The notes: generated by a model not told the origin, from the sequence alone. Counted from the first letter of the stretch, positions 1-5,751 are shown. The stretch is 6,514 bases of DNA from an uncultured Lachnospiraceae bacterium (GCA_947631075.1 CANRJU010000161.1:1-6514); one strand, 5' to 3'. A program made the numbers and translations.

Positions 1-249
1 GCCACCTATACGCTGGCCGTGACGGACTACATGGCGGGCGGCAGCGGATATGCTGACAACAATGGCGACGGTTTTACCATGCTCAATGTTTACAGCGACG
101 ATACCCCGAAGCCGGACAACGTGAAGCTGTCCCGTGAGACGGAATATACATTTCAAAGTATACTGGAGGAATATATTATCAGTCACAACGATGAGGAGAT
201 CGCATCGCGGATTGAGGGAAGGATCACACCGGTGAATGAAAATGAGTGA
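1..249 (+). CDS. 5'-nucleotidase / 2',3'-cyclic phosphodiesterase family protein, C-terminal fragment
   Basis: The reading frame is open from base 1 to a TGA at 247-249, so only the last 82 residues are visible and the start lies upstream of the window. The fragment opens with YTLAVTDYMAGGSGY and continues to GDGFTML. This resembles the substrate-binding loop region of the 5'-nucleotidase C-terminal domain (UshA/CpdB/YfkN-like enzymes), where a Gly-Gly-x-Gly-Tyr/Phe segment precedes an ML-type strand. A closing I-E-G-R-I motif near the end is also usual for this domain. Family members are exported metallophosphoesterases that remove phosphate from extracellular nucleotides; the metal-binding domain itself is not in view. 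The protein ends in a short acidic tail without an LPxTG anchor or a C-terminal membrane helix, so it is probably released or held by parts not seen. It overlaps the downstream kinase gene, which indicates one operon. The exact substrate cannot be told from this piece. Confidence 0.8.
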   Translation, partial: ATYTLAVTDYMAGGSGYADNNGDGFTMLNVYSDDTPKPDNVKLSRETEYTFQSILEEYIISHNDEEIASRIEGRITPVNENE

Positions 250-2476
250 GAGTCGTGGCAAAAGAATTTCACATAAGCAGTTTTATGCCGTGCTGATTCT
301 GGCAATCATGCTTGTGTGCCTGCTGGTGGGCTGGCTGATTGTCGCCGCGGAGGGAATCACGTCCGATTTTACGAAAAATATGAACACCATGTACCTGCGC
401 GAGATGACCAATCTGACGCAGGCCAACTTCAAGTCGGGGCTTTCCATGAGATACAGCGGCCTGAAAGCCGTGGCGGAGAGCGTCAACGACGAGGATCTGG
501 CGAGTCTGGGCGCGATGGAGAGGTTCGTGGCCGACGCCGAGAAGAACAATGATTTTGAATTTATGGCGTTTGTGGATAAAGACGGGTTTTATTACAGCAG
601 GGACGGAAAACGCCCCGCCGCCTCTAAGCTAAGCTTTCTGGCCGAGCTTCTTGAAGGTGAGGATGAGCTTATTTCTTATAATGAAACATTTCTGGATAAT
701 AATATGATTGTTCTCGGCACGCAGATCGCGCCGCTGCGATTTGAGGGGGCGGATATAATCGGGATTATCGCGGGATTCACGGCGGATTCCATCGGACAGC
801 ATTTGTCTCTGCGCAGTGAGGACGGGCAGACTAACGCGAGCATCGTTACCGGGGATGGCAGCTTTATCGTCTACAACACCTTTTTTGACGATCTTCCGCA
901 GGGCAGCAATGTTATTTCCAAATTCAAAAAATTTGCTGAATTTGACAGAGGATTTTCCGTGGAGCAGATCGAGGAGGATTTTCAAAAAGGAAATGCCGGC
1001 ATGGCGGTATTCAAGGCGGACGGAGTCCATATGTGCATGTATTATTCGCCCATTGAGGGCACGGACTGGTACATGCTCATGGAGGTGCCCTACGCGGTTG
1101 TGGATGAGATGACCGAGGATCTGAGCAACCGCCTCAACAGAAACGCGATTACCATGATGGCCTCCGTGATGCTTTTGATTGTCATTATTTTTATCATTTA
1201 CCTCATGAATCTGAGAGCCCATTCGAGGCAGCTTGAGGCGGCCCGCGAGTCCGCGGAACAGGCGCAGAGAGCCGCCGAGCAGGCCAGTCTGGCAAAGAGC
1301 GAATTTTTGAGCCGCATGAGCCACGAGATACGCACGCCCATGAACGGCATTATCGGCATGACGGAAATTGCCAGGCAGAACACGGACAATCCGGAGAAGA
1401 TGGACGACTGTCTGAAAAAGGTATCCCTCTCCTCCCAGCATCTGATGTCACTGATTAACGACGTACTGGATATGTCGAAAATCGAGAGCGGAAAAATACA
1501 GCTCAAGAACGAGCTTTTTGACCTGCGCCTTTTTCTTGAAAATATTGAGAATATTTACAGCGTGCAGGCGGAGGAAAAAGAAATTGATTTCAAAATTTCC
1601 CTGCATGGAAATATCGCTGAATTTATCGGGGGCGATTCCCTGCGTCTGAACCAGATTCTCACCAATCTTCTCTCCAACGCGTTCAAGTTCACGCCGCGGG
1701 GAGGCCGGATCGTCTTGGGCGTCAGCGAGCTGAAGCACGAGAAAAATCTCATCCTGCTGCGCTTTTCGGTCAAGGACACGGGCGTCGGCATAAAAGAGGA
1801 AAATCTCGAAAAAATATTTGGCGCGTTTGAGCAGGAAAATGTCGAGGTAACCCACAAGTACGGCGGGACGGGCCTGGGGCTGTCAATCGTCCGCAAATTT
1901 TCCGAGCTCATGGGCGGCTGCGTCAAGGTGCGCAGCGTTTACGGCAAGGGTTCTGAATTTGAAGTCGATCTGCCCTTTATTGTCACGGAGAATTTCCGGA
2001 CGATCGAGTGGAGGACGGACAAGTCCCTGGATCAGAGGACTGTCGAGAAAAAGAACTATGATTTTAGGGGAAAACATATTCTGCTCGCCGAGGACAACGA
2101 GCTGAACCGCGAGATCGCCGTCGAGCTGCTGGGAACGGACACGGGCGCGATTATCGACGAGGCGGAGGACGGGCAGAAGGCCGTCGAGCTTTTTGCCGGG
2201 AGTGAAGTGAATTATTACGATCTGATTCTCATGGATATTCAGATGCCGCGGATGAACGGTTTCGAGGCGACAGAAAAAATACGCGCAATGGAGCGTCCCG
2301 ACGCCGCGCGGGTGCCGATTTTCGCGATGACGGCCAACGCGTTTGCCGAGGACGAGGAAAAGAGCCGGCAGGCGGGCATGAACGCGCATCTCTCCAAGCC
2401 CATTGAGACTTCCGCGGTTCTTGCGGCGATGAATGAAATACTGAATCAATATAATGGGAGATTGAGACATGAGTGA
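236..2476 (+). CDS. Hybrid sensor histidine kinase/response regulator with extracytoplasmic Cache-like domain
   Basis: This is a membrane-bound sensor kinase of 746 residues. Helix TM1 spans about residues 16-37 and TM2 about 304-326. They flank an extracytoplasmic region of about 265 residues whose size and pattern (for example FVDKDGFYYS near 112-121 and DWYMLMEVP near 277-285) suit a double Cache domain. A coiled coil (about 328-355) joins TM2 to the HisKA domain, with no HAMP domain evident; the H box is SHEIRTP with the phosphorylated His at 363. The ATPase domain shows an N box with Asn477, the DTGVGI box at 514-519, an F box near 528-531 and GGTGLGLS at 543-550. A receiver domain follows from about 613, with acidic Glu619-Asp620, the phospho-acceptor Asp667 in MDIQMP, Thr699 and Lys721. 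No Hpt or output domain is fused, so phosphate must pass to an unseen partner or act on the kinase itself. ATG 236 gives the longest form. An in-frame ATG at 242 has a GGTGA sequence six bases ahead and may be the true start. The ligand is unknown. Confidence 0.93.
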   Translation: MKMSESRGKRISHKQFYAVLILAIMLVCLLVGWLIVAAEGITSDFTKNMNTMYLREMTNLTQANFKSGLSMRYSGLKAVAESVNDEDLASLGAMERFVADAEKNNDFEFMAFVDKDGFYYSRDGKRPAASKLSFLAELLEGEDELISYNETFLDNNMIVLGTQIAPLRFEGADIIGIIAGFTADSIGQHLSLRSEDGQTNASIVTGDGSFIVYNTFFDDLPQGSNVISKFKKFAEFDRGFSVEQIEEDFQKGNAGMAVFKADGVHMCMYYSPIEGTDWYMLMEVPYAVVDEMTEDLSNRLNRNAITMMASVMLLIVIIFIIYLMNLRAHSRQLEAARESAEQAQRAAEQASLAKSEFLSRMSHEIRTPMNGIIGMTEIARQNTDNPEKMDDCLKKVSLSSQHLMSLINDVLDMSKIESGKIQLKNELFDLRLFLENIENIYSVQAEEKEIDFKISLHGNIAEFIGGDSLRLNQILTNLLSNAFKFTPRGGRIVLGVSELKHEKNLILLRFSVKDTGVGIKEENLEKIFGAFEQENVEVTHKYGGTGLGLSIVRKFSELMGGCVKVRSVYGKGSEFEVDLPFIVTENFRTIEWRTDKSLDQRTVEKKNYDFRGKHILLAEDNELNREIAVELLGTDTGAIIDEAEDGQKAVELFAGSEVNYYDLILMDIQMPRMNGFEATEKIRAMERPDAARVPIFAMTANAFAEDEEKSRQAGMNAHLSKPIETSAVLAAMNEILNQYNGRLRHE

Positions 2477-3836
2477 GACGAAGTTGGCAGAAGGAAATAC
2501 ATTATTATTTAGCAATAAGGATTTGCGGCGGCTGATTTTTCCTATGATTATGGAGCAGCTGCTGGCGGTGCTCGTGGGGCTGGCGGACACGATTATGGTG
2601 GCGTGCGTCGGGGAGTCGGCGGTGGCCAGCGTGTCGCTGGTAGATAACATCAACATTCTTCTGATCGGCGTTTTCTCCGCCCTTGCCACGGGAGGCGCCG
2701 TGGTGGCGGGACAGTTTATCGGACACGGGGATAAGGAAAAGGCGTGCAGGGCGGGCGAGCAGCTGGTCCTGTTTCTGGCGGGCTTTTCGGTCCTAATCAT
2801 GATTGTGCTGTATCTGTGCAAGGGATTTGTCCTTCATGTGGTTTTCGGAAAAATCGAGCCGGAAGTTATGGCGTACGCGGATACCTACCTGATGATTGTG
2901 TCGGCGTCGATTCCGTTTATCGCGCTTTACAACTGCGGGGCCGCGCTGTTCCGCGTGCAGGGAAATTCGATGATTTCCATGCTGGTCTCAATTCTGATGA
3001 ACGCAATCAACGTGGCGGGCAACGCGATTCTGGTTCTGGGATTTGACCGGGGCGTGGAGGGCGTGGCGATTCCAACGCTGGTTTCGCGCATGGTCGCGGC
3101 GGTGGTGATTCTGGCGCTCTTGTTCAGGCAGTCCTTGACGATTCATCTGAGCAGGCCCTTCCGGTTCCGCCCGGACTGGGCCATGATACGGAGGATTCTT
3201 CAGATTGGCATACCGAACGGGGTGGAGAACAGCATGTTCCAGCTGGGGAAAATCGTGCTGCTAAGCCTGATTTCCGGCTTTGGCACGGTGGCGATCACGG
3301 CCAACGCCGTCAGCAATTCCGTGGCGGCCTTCGCGATTCTGCCCGGACAGTCCGTCGGCATGGCGTTAGTGACCGTCGTCAGCCAGTGCATCGGGGCGGG
3401 GGACTACAGGCAGGTCCGCTATTACACTAAAAAGCTGCACGTTATCACCTATGCGGCGATGGCAGTGACGAACATCATCATCGTGCTGATTATCCCGTTG
3501 ATCAACAGGGCGTATCAGCTCTCCGACGCGACGGCGCAGCTCACGTCGCAGATTTTGATTTTCCACAGCATTTGCGCGATTGTCATCTGGCCGGTGTCCT
3601 TTACGTTGCCCAATACGTTACGCGCGGCGAGCGACGCCAAGTTTACCATGATTGTGAGCCTTCTCTCCATGTGGTTCTGCCGAATCGTGCTGGGATTTGT
3701 TTTCGGAAAATATATGGGATTCGGCCTATTTGGCGTCTGGGTCGCTATGATCGTGGACTGGTGCGTCCGGAGCGTGTTCTTTATCGCGCGCTATGTGCGG
3801 GGCAAGTGGGAACAGCGGGAAATCCTGTATGACTGA
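2469..3836 (+). CDS. MATE family efflux transporter
   Basis: This encodes a 455-residue integral membrane protein with about twelve hydrophobic helices, the normal size for the multidrug and toxin extrusion family. Members export organic cations, drugs or metabolites in exchange for Na+ or H+. Family marks are visible in both six-helix halves. In the first: the opening helix ending in LADTIMVACVG (about 38-48), ATGGAVVAGQFIGHGD (about 73-88), and RVQGNSMIS (162-170) followed by the asparagine-rich NAINVAGN. In the second: LPGQSVGMALVTVVSQCIGAGD (291-312) and TLRAASDAKFTM (383-394). The start ATG overlaps the last eight bases of the kinase gene, and GGGAG at 2456-2460 lies eight bases ahead, a good ribosome binding site. 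The gene therefore looks translationally coupled to the kinase, and the 3931-3969 hairpin closes the operon. The substrate cannot be read from sequence; co-transcription with a sensor suggests export of a compound linked to the sensed signal (inference). Confidence 0.95.
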   Translation: MSETKLAEGNTLLFSNKDLRRLIFPMIMEQLLAVLVGLADTIMVACVGESAVASVSLVDNINILLIGVFSALATGGAVVAGQFIGHGDKEKACRAGEQLVLFLAGFSVLIMIVLYLCKGFVLHVVFGKIEPEVMAYADTYLMIVSASIPFIALYNCGAALFRVQGNSMISMLVSILMNAINVAGNAILVLGFDRGVEGVAIPTLVSRMVAAVVILALLFRQSLTIHLSRPFRFRPDWAMIRRILQIGIPNGVENSMFQLGKIVLLSLISGFGTVAITANAVSNSVAAFAILPGQSVGMALVTVVSQCIGAGDYRQVRYYTKKLHVITYAAMAVTNIIIVLIIPLINRAYQLSDATAQLTSQILIFHSICAIVIWPVSFTLPNTLRAASDAKFTMIVSLLSMWFCRIVLGFVFGKYMGFGLFGVWVAMIVDWCVRSVFFIARYVRGKWEQREILYD

Positions 3837-3869
3837 TGGCGCGTGGCTGTATTGAGTTTTTTCCATTAC

Positions 3870-3900
3870 TATGAGCGGAAAATTATTATGAGCGGGAAAT
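3870..3900 (+). repeat. Short imperfect direct repeat (two 14-base copies)
   Basis: TATGAGCGGAAAAT (3870-3883) recurs as TATGAGCGGGAAAT (3887-3900) with one difference, at a 17-base period. It lies in the untranslated stretch after the MATE gene and before the shared terminator. No function is recognised; it may be a local duplication. Confidence 0.45.
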
Positions 3901-3930
3901 GCAAAAATATAATATAAACGCAAAAAGGGA

Positions 3931-3969
3931 GCGCCCCTTAAGTCCGTCAGGACCTAAAGGGCGCTTTTT
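3931..3969 (+). terminator. Rho-independent terminator of the nucleotidase-kinase-MATE operon, probably bidirectional
   Basis: A 15-position stem (3931-3945 against 3950-3964) closes a GTCA loop. It carries two internal C/A mismatches, has a GC-rich GCGCCC/GGGCGC base and is followed by five T (3965-3969). On the other strand the hairpin is followed, after three or four bases, by the T run complementary to the A run at 3922-3926. It therefore probably also terminates the convergent flagellin-like gene, which stops at 3989, about 20 bases away. This is the only terminator-like structure seen between the two genes. Confidence 0.88.
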
Positions 3970-3988
3970 AAAAGGGAGTCACCATAAA

Positions 3989-4753
3989 TCAAAAGAGTAA
4001 CTGGAATCTCTTTTGTTCTTCCTCCTGCTGCTTCTTCTGTGCCATCAGCTGGTAAGTCTGCAGCGTCTGCTGCTTCTTCATCTCCGATACGACCTCCGCG
4101 ATGTCCGCGTCCTCCATGCGGCTCGTAGCCGATGTGAGGTTGATCGAAGCCAGCGAATTGTAGGAAATCATGAAATCCAGGCCATTGCTCTGGGCGCCGA
4201 TTGCGCTGCGGTCTGAGGATACCTTGCTCAGCGCGTCGTCGATGGTCTGCACGGAGAAATCTCCGGTCACGTCGAAATCCTCAATGCCGAGAGCCTTCAA
4301 AGTCGCGTCCCCCAAGTTCAGCGTGGTGCCGGAACCGTCCGGATTAGAAGCGATATGGCCGTCGCCGTAGGTGCCGTCTAAGAGCTTTTTCCGGTTGAAC
4401 TCGGTGTTGTTCGCAACATCGGAAATCCCCTGCTTGAGCTGATCCACCTCGTCCTGGATCATCTGGAGATCCTCGTCGGACATAACGGCGGAATTGGACG
4501 CCTGAATAGCAAGCTCGCGCATCCGCTGAAGCATATCCTCGATGTTGCTCATAGCTCCGTCCGCTACATTCAGAAGGGATTTGCCATCCTCCGCGTTGCG
4601 CTGTCCCATGTTGAGACCGTTCACCTGCGCGTTCTCCTTCTCGACAATCGCCATCTCGGACGCGCCGTCCGCGGCGCTCTGCAGCTTCGTGCCGCTGGCA
4701 ATCTGACTGCTGTACGGATCCATACTACTGGATATTCCTGAAATACCACTCAT
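3989..4753 (-). CDS. Flagellin-like protein with atypical D0 region
   Basis: This encodes a 254-residue protein of the flagellin family, on the - strand. It shows the N-terminal ASGTKLQSAADGASEMAI segment (about 19-36; the usual SSGxRINxAxDDAAG region), then AEDGKSLLNVADGAM and MLQRMRELAIQASN (74-87) of the D1 helices, then TEFNRKKLLDG (117-127). The C-terminal D1 part is RSAIGAQSNGLDF (182-194) and SRMEDADIAE (211-220). The variable D2/D3 part is nearly absent, giving a very short flagellin. Two things are odd. The N-terminus is about 14 residues shorter than Salmonella FliC before the SG motif and lacks the usual INxN start. The C-terminal helix has the normal length after EDAD, but the usual ILxQAxxxxLAQAN pattern is replaced by a charged QKKQQEEEQKR stretch ending in QLLF. 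The start is set by a strong ribosome binding site seven bases ahead; the longer open frame to 4843 would run through the promoter. No chaperone, cap or export gene is nearby. It could be a minor or repurposed flagellin rather than the main filament subunit. Confidence 0.9.
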   Translation of the reverse strand: MSGISGISSSMDPYSSQIASGTKLQSAADGASEMAIVEKENAQVNGLNMGQRNAEDGKSLLNVADGAMSNIEDMLQRMRELAIQASNSAVMSDEDLQMIQDEVDQLKQGISDVANNTEFNRKKLLDGTYGDGHIASNPDGSGTTLNLGDATLKALGIEDFDVTGDFSVQTIDDALSKVSSDRSAIGAQSNGLDFMISYNSLASINLTSATSRMEDADIAEVVSEMKKQQTLQTYQLMAQKKQQEEEQKRFQLLF

Positions 4754-4760
4754 TTGTCTC

Positions 4761-4767
4761 CCTCCTT
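4761..4767 (-). promoter_or_regulatory. Strong ribosome binding site fixing the flagellin-like start
   Basis: Read on the - strand, AAGGAGG lies within the purine run AGGAAGGAGGGAG, seven bases before the ATG at 4753. This near-perfect Shine-Dalgarno sequence decides for the 254-residue protein over an upstream in-frame ATG at 4843, and it predicts high translation. Confidence 0.85.
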
Positions 4768-4790
4768 CCTGCAAGGTTTTAGTTAAATAC

Positions 4791-4819
4791 AGTATACCAC
4801 ATTTTTTTTCAAATGGAAA
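4791..4819 (-). promoter_or_regulatory. SigA-type extended -10 promoter for the flagellin-like gene
   Basis: On the - strand, the -35 box TTTCCA (4819-4814, four of six to consensus) is followed after 17 bases by -10 TATACT (4796-4791). TGG directly precedes it, giving an extended -10 (TGn). Predicted transcription starts near 4784, leaving about 30 bases of leader with the strong ribosome binding site. No sigma-28 pattern (TAAA, 15 bases, GCCGATAA) was found here. Confidence 0.7.
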
Positions 4820-4827
4820 CAAAAAAA

Positions 4828-4856
4828 TTGTCATGTTTGCCAAAAAATGCTATCAT
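4828..4856 (+). promoter_or_regulatory. SigA-type extended -10 promoter for the CmpB-family gene
   Basis: TTGTCA (4828-4833) and TATCAT (4851-4856) are separated by exactly 17 bases, with TGC directly before the -10 (extended -10). Predicted transcription starts near 4863, about 50 bases before the ATG at 4913. The box lies back to back with the promoter of the divergent flagellin-like gene. Confidence 0.72.
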
Positions 4857-4867
4857 AGGAAAAGAGA

Positions 4868-4883
4868 CGGGCGCTTTCGCCCG
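4868..4883 (+). other. Small GC hairpin at the 5' end of the CmpB-gene leader
   Basis: CGGGCG and CGCCCG pair perfectly around a CTTT loop. The hairpin would start about five bases from the predicted 5' end of the transcript. There is no T run after it, so it is not a terminator. It may protect the 5' end of the mRNA; that role is a guess. Confidence 0.5.
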
Positions 4884-4912
4884 GTACGACCCGATAAAAT
4901 AGGAAAGGTTGG

Positions 4913-5644
4913 ATGATTTGTATGAGCGTTATTTTGATTTTGGATTTTTTGTTTTTTATTGGTTCTGTTTCCGGCTGGGTGATCGAGCTTTTTTTCCGCC
5001 GCTTTATATCTCTGGCCAATCCTGAGAGAAAGTGGATCAATCCGGGATTCTGTACCGGCCCCTATCTTCCCCTGTACGGCTTTGGGCTCTGTATTCTGTA
5101 CCTGATCGCGTCGCTGGAATCATTTTCTCCGGTGGGAAATTTTCCTGGAAGCAAAATTCTGCTGTTTGTGTCCATGGCGGTGATGATGACGGCCATTGAG
5201 TACATTGCTGGTATTTTTTTGCTGAAGGTCGCCCACATCCGCCTGTGGGATTACAGTAAGGAATGGGGGAATATTCAGGGGTTGATCTGTCCGAGATTTT
5301 CCGTCATATGGTCCGCGCTCGGCGCGATCTATTATTTTTTAATTCATCCCAGGATTCTGGACGCCCTGACCTGGTTTTCCAATAATCTGACATTTTCATT
5401 TGTGATCGGGCTGTTTTTCGGCGTATTTTCCGTCGATGTGGCGCAGTCGCTGCACATCGCGACCAAGCTCAAGCAATTCGCGCAGGAGAACGATGTGGTC
5501 ATACGGTATGAGCGTCTCAAACTGCAGATTCAGAAGGCCCATGAGGATACAAAGCAGAAATACCATTTCTTCCGGCCGTTCAAGTCCGACCGTCCGCTTT
5601 CCGAGCATTTGGAGAAATACAGCAGGAAATTTTCAAAAAATTAG
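4913..5644 (+). CDS. CmpB-family polytopic membrane protein (putative ABC-transporter type IV family)
   Basis: This encodes a 243-residue membrane protein with about five hydrophobic segments (near 4-28, 52-70, 81-104, 128-145 and 158-180) and a charged cytoplasmic-type tail from about 184. Conserved marks match the Pfam ABC_trans_CmpB family: SGWVIELFFRR in the first helix (20-30), NPGFCTGPYLPLYGFG (43-58), TAIEYIAGIFLLKV (93-106), LWDYSKEWGNIQGLIC (111-126) and then a serine/tryptophan pair (FSVIWSALG). The family is common in Firmicutes, and despite its name its biochemical role is poorly known. No nucleotide-binding domain is present in this protein or window. The tail is rich in lysine, glutamate and glutamine and may form a helix. 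ATG 4913 is preceded by AGGAAAGG (4901-4908); an in-frame ATG at 4922 is possible but has a weaker site. The gene has its own promoter and ends inside the left arm of the clpB CIRCE element, with no terminator between, so some read-through into clpB is likely. Confidence 0.85.
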   Translation: MICMSVILILDFLFFIGSVSGWVIELFFRRFISLANPERKWINPGFCTGPYLPLYGFGLCILYLIASLESFSPVGNFPGSKILLFVSMAVMMTAIEYIAGIFLLKVAHIRLWDYSKEWGNIQGLICPRFSVIWSALGAIYYFLIHPRILDALTWFSNNLTFSFVIGLFFGVFSVDVAQSLHIATKLKQFAQENDVVIRYERLKLQIQKAHEDTKQKYHFFRPFKSDRPLSEHLEKYSRKFSKN

Positions 5645-5667
5645 CACTCAAGGCTTGACAGTGCTAA
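5641..5667 (+). promoter_or_regulatory. CIRCE operator (HrcA-binding site) of clpB
   Basis: TTAGCACTC (5641-5649), nine bases, then CAGTGCTAA (5659-5667) matches the CIRCE consensus TTAGCACTC-N9-GAGTGCTAA with a single change: C instead of G at 5659. CIRCE is the operator of the heat-shock repressor HrcA, which releases it when GroEL is occupied by misfolded protein. The left arm includes the TAG stop codon of the CmpB-family gene (5642-5644). The right arm overlaps the clpB -35 box, so bound HrcA would directly block RNA polymerase. Confidence 0.93.
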
Positions 5668-5683
5668 CAAAGGGTGTTATAGT
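5655..5683 (+). promoter_or_regulatory. SigA promoter of clpB
   Basis: A perfect -35 TTGACA (5655-5660) is followed after 17 bases by TATAGT (5678-5683, five of six to consensus). Transcription should start near 5690, giving a leader of about 60 bases. The -35 box sits inside the CIRCE element, so this should be a strong promoter kept low by HrcA and opened by heat or protein damage. Confidence 0.9.
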
Positions 5684-5751
5684 ATCATTGTTATAATTGA
5701 TATAGAACAGTGAAACGCCCTTGCAAGGCGGGTTCGGGAGGTGTATGCAGG

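Noticed and set aside
629..1441. Long antisense open frame (270 codons) opposite the kinase gene
   Set aside because: It lies fully within a clear sensor-kinase reading frame, its translation is rich in His/Arg/Leu with no recognisable domain, and it has no ribosome binding site I could see. It is a shadow of the GC-rich coding strand.
1883..2821. Long antisense open frame (312 codons) across the kinase/MATE junction
   Set aside because: It runs opposite two well-supported genes, shows no family motif, and is explained by codon bias of the real genes.
3908..3913. TATAAT that could be a -10 box for a short RNA ending at the terminator
   Set aside because: No acceptable -35 lies about 17 bases upstream and the region is simply AT-rich; a transcript would be only about 50 bases of terminator hairpin.
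4754..4843. Longer flagellin-like start at 4843 giving 284 residues
   Set aside because: The extra 30 residues would be encoded by the promoter and ribosome-binding region, and they do not resemble a flagellin N-terminus. The strong AAGGAGG points to 4753.
5716..5730. CGCC/GGCG inverted repeat in the clpB leader as an RNA thermometer
   Set aside because: The stem is only four pairs with a poor continuation and does not mask the ribosome binding site at 5737-5741, so a thermometer is not supported.
5645..5751. CtsR heptad repeat upstream of clpB
   Set aside because: clpB is under CtsR in many Firmicutes, so I looked for the tandem GGTCAAA-type repeat; none is present, while CIRCE is clear.
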